Assembly: GCA_963728355.1 (NCBI GenBank)
Contig: CAVSJQ010000022.1
Coordinates: 186,001 to 250,000 of the forward strand
Reading direction: 5' to 3'
DNA from: Sva-07 sp963728355
GTDB taxonomy: Bacteria > Actinomycetota > Acidimicrobiia > Acidimicrobiales > Ilumatobacteraceae
Length of the DNA: 64,000 bases
Shown here: positions 58,399 to 64,000 of the stretch, one piece after another
Layout of the letters: each line of letters opens with the position of its first letter
How positions within the stretch are numbered: the stretch's first letter is position 1
The notes under the pieces: model-generated
Databases searched by the model: none
The model's input: only the letters and a program-made list of their open reading frames with translations
What the model was told of the DNA's origin: nothing
Translations under genes and position numbers: made by a program

Positions 58399-59371
58399 GT
58401 CGTCACCGCCGGGTGTCGCGGCTACTGCCGTCGGTGGGCATCTCTCCATCGGCGAGGTGTTGGCGCTACTGCTCGAGGAGTTCCCCGACGTCACCATCTC
58501 CAAGATCAGGTTCCTCGAGAGCCAGGGACTGATCGATCCCGAGCGAACAGCATCCGGATACCGGAAGTTCTACGGCGACGACGTCGAGCTGTTGCGCTGC
58601 ATCCTGCGCGAGCAACGCGAGAACTATCTCCCGCTGCGTGTGATCAAGGACCGCATCGACTCCGGAGAGATCGATCCCACCGGCGACCAGCCGCGGCCCC
58701 GTGGCATCAAGAACGTCAGGGACTCCGGCGACGTTCCTCGTCCGGAAGGCCATCCCAGCGCCGGCCGTGTCCGCAACGAGGCTGCACCGTCTCACCCGGC
58801 CGCGCCAGCTCCCGAGGCCTCCGGCAACGGGGCAGTCGATGCTCCCGTGACGGGCGCAGCGGCCCTCTTCCAGCGCACCGACGGCGGCTCCCCGGCCGAG
58901 GCCCCATCCGAACAGCCTCATGCCGAGGCCGCGGCGGAGCGGACACCCTCGGTGGAACCCCGTGGCCCGATCGCCTCGTCGGGTGCGGTGTTGCCCGGGC
59001 TGCTGCTCACCGCCGACGAACTCTGCGCGATGGCCGGGATCACCCGCGAGCAGCTCGCCGAACTCGAGTCCTACGGCGTGCTCTCGGCGTCGAGCGGGCC
59101 GGACGGACCGTACGACGAGGATGCCGTGGAGATCGCAACGATCTCCAAGCGGTTCCTCGATGCCGGAATCGAACCGCGCCACCTCCGCGGCTGGCGTGTC
59201 GCAGCAGAGCGCGAGGCCGGACTGTTCGAACAACTGATCCAGCCGTTGCTGCGTCAACGCAACCCCGACTCTCGTGCCCAAGCGGTCGCCCAGCTCGACG
59301 ATCTCGAGCAGACCGGAGGCCGATTGCGGGCGGCGATGATGCGCTCGGCGCTGCGTCGCCACACGCACTGA
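58388..59371 (+). CDS. ftsR: MerR family regulator with two HTH-like domains (FtsR-like)
   Basis: Protein of 327 aa; ATG 58388 or 58391, both overlapping the FHA gene. The N-terminal winged HTH reads LSIGEVLALLLEEFPDVTIS, ISKIRFLESQGLIDPERTAS and YRKFYGDDVELLRCILR. A Pro/Ala-rich disordered linker covers about residues 100-200. A second MerR-like domain follows: LTADELCAMAGITREQLAEL, ESYGVLSASSGPDGPYDED. The Rv1828/FtsR family has this order and in corynebacteria activates ftsZ. FtsR assignment is by position and domain pattern. Confidence 0.85.
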   Translation: MMSESSPPGVAATAVGGHLSIGEVLALLLEEFPDVTISKIRFLESQGLIDPERTASGYRKFYGDDVELLRCILREQRENYLPLRVIKDRIDSGEIDPTGDQPRPRGIKNVRDSGDVPRPEGHPSAGRVRNEAAPSHPAAPAPEASGNGAVDAPVTGAAALFQRTDGGSPAEAPSEQPHAEAAAERTPSVEPRGPIASSGAVLPGLLLTADELCAMAGITREQLAELESYGVLSASSGPDGPYDEDAVEIATISKRFLDAGIEPRHLRGWRVAAEREAGLFEQLIQPLLRQRNPDSRAQAVAQLDDLEQTGGRLRAAMMRSALRRHTH

Positions 59372-59408
59372 CACTTGACGTCGACGACATACGTTGCCGG
59401 CAGACGGG

Positions 59409-59414
59409 TACAGT
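59409..59414 (+). promoter_or_regulatory. Predicted leaderless -10 (TACAGT) for the bifunctional nuclease
   Basis: TACAGT, 7 nt, then GTG 59422. The GTG at 59413 lies inside the box and would be an error. Confidence 0.6.
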
Positions 59415-59421
59415 GGCCCTC

Positions 59422-59910
59422 GTGGTCCCTCTGGAACTCATCGGTGTCCGGGTCGAACTTCCCGCCAACACACCCATGGTCCTGCTGCGCGAGGCGGACG
59501 GTCGACATCGCCTCCTGCCGATCTACATCGGCACACCGGAGGCGTCGGCGATCCACTATGCGCTCGAAGGCGTCGAGCCGCCTCGGCCGCTCACGCACGA
59601 CCTGTTCCTCGACGTCGTCGGCGTCCTCGGCGCCACCGTCACCCGTGTTGTCGTGACCGAGATGCGCGAACGTACCTACTACGCCGACCTGCACCTCGAC
59701 ACGCCGAGCGGCGAGAAGATCGTGTCGGCACGGCCGTCCGACGCCATCGCGCTCGCCGTGCGCTGCGGCGCCGGACTCTTCGCATCGGACGAGCTGATCG
59801 ACCGCGTCGGCCAGGAACCGGTCCCCGAGGCCGACGACGATGCCGCCGAGATCATCGACGAGTTCAAGGACTTCATCGAGAACGTCAGCCCCGAGGACTT
59901 CGGCTCCTGA
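59422..59910 (+). CDS. Bifunctional nuclease family protein (DUF151)
   Basis: Protein of 162 aa from GTG 59422, giving the family-typical start MVPLELIGVRVELPANTPMV. Later blocks are LPIYIGTPEASAIHYALEG and RPSDAIALAVRCGAGLFASD. Members related to Arabidopsis BBD proteins show RNase and DNase activity; Rv1829 has the same neighbours. The Glu/Asp-rich C-terminus (DDDAAEIIDEFKDFIENV) is usual. Confidence 0.93.
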   Translation: MVPLELIGVRVELPANTPMVLLREADGRHRLLPIYIGTPEASAIHYALEGVEPPRPLTHDLFLDVVGVLGATVTRVVVTEMRERTYYADLHLDTPSGEKIVSARPSDAIALAVRCGAGLFASDELIDRVGQEPVPEADDDAAEIIDEFKDFIENVSPEDFGS

Positions 59911-59934
59911 CGGACCGACCGACGTCTCCTGGCG

Positions 59935-60360
59935 TCAGTCGATGTGTTCCACGCCGCGCAGGCGACGAACCAGCTCGTTGATCACGCTCATGGCGATCTC
60001 CGGTTCTTCGCGGAGCAGCGCCCGCATGTTCCACGACGACAGCCCGAGCGTCTCGAGATCGCTCGTGGCGATGACGGTGGCAGAGCGCGGCTTGCCGTCG
60101 AGCACGCTCATCTCCCCGAACGAGTCGCCCGGTCCGAACGTGGCGACGACCTCGCCGTCCACCCTCACCTCGGCGGTGCCGCTGACGACGGAGTAGAGGC
60201 GTCCGAACCTCCCGGACGAATCGGCGTCGATCACCGAGGCGCCGGGCGGGAAGTGGAACGACTTGGTCTGCTGGGCGATGCTCGCCAGCGTCGAGTCGTC
60301 GAGCCCGTGGAACAGACTGATCTGCCGCAGCAGCGCCACTACCTTGTCATCGACCTTCAC
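59935..60360 (-). CDS. Cyclic nucleotide-binding domain protein
   Basis: Protein of 141 aa from GTG 60360, which has a GAGGAG ribosome site 6 nt upstream; a GTG at 60390 is an alternative. One cNMP-binding barrel: VALLRQISLFHGLDDSTLAS, FHFPPGASVIDADSSG, FGPGDSFGEMSVLDGKPRSA, TVIATSDLETLGLSSW. The phosphate-binding cassette GEMSVLDGKPRSA has the conserved Arg. No output domain or HTH. It stands on the opposite strand between genes that are adjacent in mycobacteria. Confidence 0.88.
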   Translation of the reverse strand: MKVDDKVVALLRQISLFHGLDDSTLASIAQQTKSFHFPPGASVIDADSSGRFGRLYSVVSGTAEVRVDGEVVATFGPGDSFGEMSVLDGKPRSATVIATSDLETLGLSSWNMRALLREEPEIAMSVINELVRRLRGVEHID

Positions 60361-60537
60361 GTCACGCTCCTCGGTGGTTCGGCCACACACTACTCATGGT
60401 TGACGTCACCCACGGAACTCCGTAGTGTTCACGATCTCACATCCTCGTAACTACGCTTCTGTGAGCTACGACGTGAGACCGTGACGACGTGCTCGGACAC
60501 GTTCGTGATGTTGGGCGATACGAACCGGAGGCATTCC

Positions 60538-61038
60538 GTGCAGAACACACCAGACGACATCGACGACTCGACAGCGGCCGAACTCGGCTACAGCGGCACC
60601 CAGACCGCCAAGATCGTCGGCATCTCGTACCGCCAGCTCGACTACTGGGCCCGTACCGACCTCATCCGTCCGTCGCTCAGCGACGCCACCGGGAGCGGGA
60701 GCCGTCGCTCGTACTCGTACAACGATCTCCTCGAGCTGAAGACGATCAAGAAGCTGCTCGACGCCGGCATCAAACTCGAACAGGTGCGCAAGGTGTTCGA
60801 GTACCTGCGCAAGCACGTCGCCACCGACATCGCCGCCGCCCACATCGTCATCGACGGCGGCAGCGTGATGCTGTGCGACGGCGATCAGCTCGTCGACGTG
60901 CTGAAGAACGGCCAAGGCGTCCTCAACGTGCTCTCGATGGGCGGTGTCCGCGACGAACTGGAAGCCGATCTCGCCCCGCTGGCGACCGACGGTTCCGGCA
61001 CGGCGGCCGATCGTGCCGCCTCCCGCCGAACCGGATGA
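60538..61038 (+). CDS. MerR family transcriptional regulator (Rv1830-like)
   Basis: Protein of 166 aa from GTG 60538 with a CGGAGG ribosome site; upstream GTG 60481 is less likely. The HTH is TQTAKIVGISYRQLDYWART with RRSYSYNDLLELKTIKKLLD and a helix LEQVRKVFEYLRKHV. A C-terminal effector-like part reads IAAAHIVIDGGSVMLCDGDQ. Rv1830 (McdR) in mycobacteria has this layout and location. The stop overlaps the gcvT ATG (ATGA), so it may be coupled to glycine cleavage. Confidence 0.88.
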   Translation: MQNTPDDIDDSTAAELGYSGTQTAKIVGISYRQLDYWARTDLIRPSLSDATGSGSRRSYSYNDLLELKTIKKLLDAGIKLEQVRKVFEYLRKHVATDIAAAHIVIDGGSVMLCDGDQLVDVLKNGQGVLNVLSMGGVRDELEADLAPLATDGSGTAADRAASRRTG

Positions 61039-62105
61039 ACGACCAGACCTCAGCTCTCCAGCACTCGCCCCTCGACGCCGAGCACCGCGCGCTCGGGGCC
61101 ACGATGGTGGAGTTCGGTGGCTGGGAGATGCCGATCGCCTACCCCTCGGGCACGATCGAGGAGCATCTGGCGTGTCGGGCCCGCGCCGTGATGTTCGACG
61201 TGTCGCACCTCGGCACGGTTCGTGTCGAGGGTGCCCATGCATTCGACCGGCTCCAGTCGACCCTCACCAACGATCTCACCAAGATCGGCCCGGGGCGAGC
61301 GCAGTACACCCATCTCCTCGACCCCGACGACGCCTCCGTCGTCGACGACATCATCGTCTGGTGGCGCCCCGATGATCCCGAGGCGTTCGACGTCATGCCG
61401 AATGCGTCGAACACCACGGGTGTGCGGGCCGCGATCGGAGGCATCGACACGACGCACCAGCGTGCAGTCGTGGCAGTCCAGGGCCCGGACGCGAAAGCGC
61501 TGGTGTCGACCGTGTTCCCGCAGGCGGGTGCGGTCGGGCGCTTTCGGGTCGCCGCCGCCGATTGGAACGGCATCCCGTGCACCGTTGCCGGCACCGGGTA
61601 CACCGGCGAGGACGGCATCGAGATCGCCGTGCCGGCCACCGATGCGTCGGCGTTGTGGCGGGCGCTGTCCGCTGTGGGCATCCCGCCGGCCGGCCTGGGG
61701 GCCCGCGACACGTTGCGCCTCGAGAGTGCGCTCCCGCTGCACGGCCACGAACTCGGACCGGGGATCACGTCGCTGCAGGCGGGCCTCGGCTGGGTCGTCG
61801 CCTGGAGCAAGCCGGCATTCGTCGGTCGGAATGCCGCCGTCGCCGAGCGCGAGCGGGGCATCGACCGGCGCCTCGTCGGAATCGTCACCGAGGGTCGGCG
61901 TCCGGCCCGGGCCGGTTGTGCGATCTCGATCGGTGGTGACGTGGTGGGGGAGGTGACCAGCGGCAACTACTCGCCGGTGCTCGGTCACGGGATCGCGTTG
62001 GGATTCGTGCCGCCCGACACGCCCGAGGGAACTGCTGTCGTCGTCGACGTCCGCGGCAAGGACCTGCCCGGCCGGGTGGCGGCAACGCCGTTCGTGCGGC
62101 GCTGA
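61035..62105 (+). CDS. gcvT: Glycine cleavage system T protein (aminomethyltransferase)
   Basis: Protein of 356 aa. Seen: ATMVEFGGWEMPIAYPSGTI, RARAVMFDVSHLGTVRVEG, GTGYTGEDGIEIAVPATDAS and RLESALPLHGHELGPGITSL. The catalytic Asp of T protein is in MFDVSHLG. It moves the methylene group from the H-protein intermediate to tetrahydrofolate and releases ammonia. The ATG overlaps the MerR stop. Confidence 0.93.
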   Translation: MNDQTSALQHSPLDAEHRALGATMVEFGGWEMPIAYPSGTIEEHLACRARAVMFDVSHLGTVRVEGAHAFDRLQSTLTNDLTKIGPGRAQYTHLLDPDDASVVDDIIVWWRPDDPEAFDVMPNASNTTGVRAAIGGIDTTHQRAVVAVQGPDAKALVSTVFPQAGAVGRFRVAAADWNGIPCTVAGTGYTGEDGIEIAVPATDASALWRALSAVGIPPAGLGARDTLRLESALPLHGHELGPGITSLQAGLGWVVAWSKPAFVGRNAAVAERERGIDRRLVGIVTEGRRPARAGCAISIGGDVVGEVTSGNYSPVLGHGIALGFVPPDTPEGTAVVVDVRGKDLPGRVAATPFVRR

Positions 62106-62108
62106 ATC

Positions 62109-62885
62109 TCAGCTGTCCGGCGGGGTCGTCTCCGCCGCCGGCCGCGTGGCGGGACGCTTCTTCGCTGCGGACTTCTTGGCCGCCGATTTCTTGGCGGGAC
62201 GCTTCTTGGCCGCCGATTTCTTGGCGGGACGCTTCTTCGCGGGCGATTTCTTGGCTGCTGACTTCTTTGCCGGACGCTGTTCGGCCGGCGGGTCGTCGGC
62301 TGGCGACGTGCCGTCCGTCGTCGGAATGTCGCGCTCAGACGTCCTCAGCTCCGGTGCCGTCGACGCAGTAGAGGCCGACGGCGTCGGAGATGCCGCAGCG
62401 GGGGCGGACGGACGGGTGCCGGGGATGCGGAACCCCCCGAACAGTCCACCAGCCGCCGTCTCGGCGAGTTGCGTGATGGGACCCAGCCGTCTCGACACCT
62501 CGCCGAGCACGTCGGAGAAGGTACCGATCTGCGCAGGAAGCTGGGCGAAGGCGGGCGTCGCCAGGGTCTCGGCGAGTCGGTTGAGCCCGGGGGCCACGGC
62601 CATCGCCGGTCCGCTGACGACCTGCATCATCTCGTCGGCCGTCTTGACCGTGCGTGTCACCTGGGGGATCGCCGCACGGATCGGCTGCTCGACCTCGATC
62701 AGCAACGAATTGATCCGCTCGGTCGCCTCGTTCAGGTTCTCCATCGTGCGGTTGAAGTTCTCGACGCCGCGCAGGAACTCGTCGACGCCCTTGCGGAACT
62801 GCTCGATCGATCGCACGGTGCCCGACAGCGGCGAGGCGATCAGCGTGAACAGGTCGGCCAACGGGTCGGGGCGATCGTCCGGCAT
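62109..62885 (-). CDS. Coiled protein with histone-H1-like Lys/Ala tail
   Basis: Protein of 258 aa from ATG 62885. The N-terminal 145 residues are helical and amphipathic (VRSIEQFRKGVDEFLRGVEN, RTMENLNEATERINSLLIEV). A Ser/Thr/Pro/Ala linker follows. The last 55 residues repeat AKKS/AKKR/PAKK about nine times, as in histone H1-like tails (HupS, Hc1) and the DNA-contacting tail of PhaM-type proteins. It probably binds DNA or RNA through the tail; the helical half may bind a partner or granule. The family is not known to me. Confidence 0.75.
   Translation of the reverse strand: MPDDRPDPLADLFTLIASPLSGTVRSIEQFRKGVDEFLRGVENFNRTMENLNEATERINSLLIEVEQPIRAAIPQVTRTVKTADEMMQVVSGPAMAVAPGLNRLAETLATPAFAQLPAQIGTFSDVLGEVSRRLGPITQLAETAAGGLFGGFRIPGTRPSAPAAASPTPSASTASTAPELRTSERDIPTTDGTSPADDPPAEQRPAKKSAAKKSPAKKRPAKKSAAKKRPAKKSAAKKSAAKKRPATRPAAETTPPDS
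62171..62275 (-). repeat. Lys/Ala-tail coding repeat
   Basis: Near-identical units such as TTCTTGGCCGCCGATTTC and TTCTTGGCGGGACGC recur with about 30-bp periodicity and encode the AKKSAAKKRP tail. Unit number may vary between strains. Confidence 0.75.
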
Positions 62886-62889
62886 CACC

Positions 62890-64000
62890 TCACGTTAGTG
62901 CCGTCGCATAGGCCTCCAACGGCTCACAGGAGCAGACGAGGTGGCGGTCGCCCTGGGCGCCGTCGATCCGCGACACCGCAGGGAAGTACTTCTGCGCCCG
63001 CAGACCGACCACCGGGAACGCTCCGAGTTCACGTGGATACGGACGCTCCCACTCGCCCAGCAGATCCTCGGCGGTGTGGGGAGCGTGGCGCAGCGGGCTC
63101 TCCTCCAAGGGCCACTCGCCCTGGACGACCCGGTCGACCTCGGCCCGAATGGCGATCATCGCCTCGCAGAATCGGTCGAGTTCGCGCAGGCTCTCGCTCT
63201 CGGTGGGCTCGACCATCAGGGTGCCCGCCACCGGGAAGCTCATCGTGGGAGCGTGGAAGCCGTAGTCCATCAGCCGTTTGGCGACATCGTCGACGGTGAC
63301 GCCGGTCGACTTGGTGATGTCACGGAGGTCGAGGATGCACTCGTGAGCCACCCGTCCGTGGTCACCGCGGTACAGCACGGGAAAGTACGGATCGAGCCGG
63401 TCGGCGATGTAGTTCGCTGCGACGATCGCCGCACTGGTGGCCGCAGTGAGCCCCTCGGCACCCATCATCTCGATGTACATCCAGGGAATCGGCAGGATGC
63501 CCGCCGAACCGTACGGCGCCGCCGACACCGCTCCGACCGGTTGATCCTGACGCAGCGGGTGCCCCGGCAGGAACGGGGCGAGGTGGGCGCGCACGCCGAT
63601 CGGGCCGACGCCCGGCCCGCCGCCGCCGTGTGGGATGCAGAACGTCTTGTGGAGGTTGAGGTGGCTCACGTCCGCCCCGAACCGGCCGGGCAGGGCATGA
63701 CCGACCAGGGCATTGAGGTTCGCACCGTCGACGTACACCTGACCTCCAGCCCCGTGGACCATGTCGCACAGCTCGACGACACCGGACTCGAACACGCCGT
63801 GGGTGGACGGATAGGTGATCATGATCGCTGCGAGGCGGTCGCCGATGTCGTCGATCCTGCGGCGGACGTCGACGAGATCGACGTTGCCCCGGTCGTCGCA
63901 GCCGACGACGACGACCTCCATTCCGGCCATCACGGCGCTGGCGGCATTGGTGCCGTGGGCGCTCGACGGGATCAGGCAGACCGTGCGGTCGAGGTCGCCC
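62890..64000 (-). CDS. gcvP: Glycine dehydrogenase (decarboxylating), C-terminal part (partial)
   Basis: About 370 residues; the start is beyond the window. The PLP site is VSHLNLHKTFCIPHGGGGPG with the lysine after NLH, and GVGPIGVRAHL follows. The end DRFCEAMIAIRAEVDRVVQG is the C-terminal domain of P protein. It decarboxylates glycine and loads the methylamine on GcvH. It is on the opposite strand to gcvH and gcvT. Confidence 0.95.
   Translation of the reverse strand, partial: GDLDRTVCLIPSSAHGTNAASAVMAGMEVVVVGCDDRGNVDLVDVRRRIDDIGDRLAAIMITYPSTHGVFESGVVELCDMVHGAGGQVYVDGANLNALVGHALPGRFGADVSHLNLHKTFCIPHGGGGPGVGPIGVRAHLAPFLPGHPLRQDQPVGAVSAAPYGSAGILPIPWMYIEMMGAEGLTAATSAAIVAANYIADRLDPYFPVLYRGDHGRVAHECILDLRDITKSTGVTVDDVAKRLMDYGFHAPTMSFPVAGTLMVEPTESESLRELDRFCEAMIAIRAEVDRVVQGEWPLEESPLRHAPHTAEDLLGEWERPYPRELGAFPVVGLRAQKYFPAVSRIDGAQGDRHLVCSCEPLEAYATALT
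62892..62897 (-). promoter_or_regulatory. Predicted leaderless -10 (TAACGT) overlapping the gcvP stop
   Basis: TAACGT on the minus strand, 6 nt, then ATG 62885. It overlaps the gcvP stop codon by one base, so the tail protein has a promoter at the very end of gcvP. Confidence 0.55.

Overview
This 64 kb window comes from a high-GC chromosome of an actinobacterium. Its gene order around pgsA, gcvH, an FHA protein, an FtsR-like MerR regulator, a bifunctional nuclease and a second MerR regulator matches the mycobacterial Rv1822-Rv1832 neighbourhood. The many catabolic and dehydrogenase genes, few Shine-Dalgarno sites and pervasive leaderless promoters would suit the class Acidimicrobiia (Ilumatobacter-like); that placement is inference. 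No phage, plasmid, IS element, CRISPR array or rRNA operon is visible.

Layout. 0-0.8 kb: DinB tail and a YdeI-like gene. 0.9-8.8 kb: cell-surface glycosylation region with two tandem paralogous membrane proteins, a 2OG-Fe(II) oxygenase, a GT2-methyltransferase fusion and a GT-C mannosyltransferase-like protein. 8.9-23.9 kb: a probable nitrogen-heterocycle/amide region with three xanthine dehydrogenase subunits, a phosphoribosyltransferase, a creatininase-family amidase, a carbamoylase, an NMT1-type ABC importer, a cytosine-deaminase-like amidohydrolase and a flavin monooxygenase; a site-2 protease and a CrtI-like oxidoreductase lie inside it. 24.0-30.6 kb: gamma-glutamyltransferase, glycerophosphodiesterase and a potABCD-type polyamine importer. 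30.7-35.5 kb: VOC protein, acyl-CoA ligase, SirB1-like protein and acyl-CoA dehydrogenase, with a segmental duplication around an atypical 94-aa ORF. 35.5-41.2 kb: ispH, a frameshifted DUF512 Fe-S protein, der, a zinc-ribbon membrane protein, an HNH/DUF222 protein and tRNA-Pro. 41.3-48.0 kb: a secreted protein and a tight operon (acetoacetate-decarboxylase-like, dehydrogenase small subunit, GMC oxidoreductase, VioB-like ferritin protein) behind a phospholipase-C-like phosphoesterase. 48.0-56.8 kb: small membrane proteins, queF, lipoproteins, amidohydrolase, SRAP/HMCES and HIT proteins. 56.9-64 kb: pgsA and the glycine cleavage region (gcvH, gcvT, partial gcvP) with its regulators.

The most unusual signals are: (1) about 25 genes with a TANNNT -10 element 6-9 nt before the start codon, so predicted to make leaderless mRNA; in one case two divergent genes share the TA of their -10 elements; (2) a nested palindromic REP-like repeat in four copies, each just after a gene; (3) an uncharacterised four-gene redox operon at 42.0-46.3 kb; (4) a duplicated VOC/ligase junction flanking a foreign-looking ORF; and (5) two apparent single-base frameshifts about 1.1 kb apart in ispH and the DUF512 gene.
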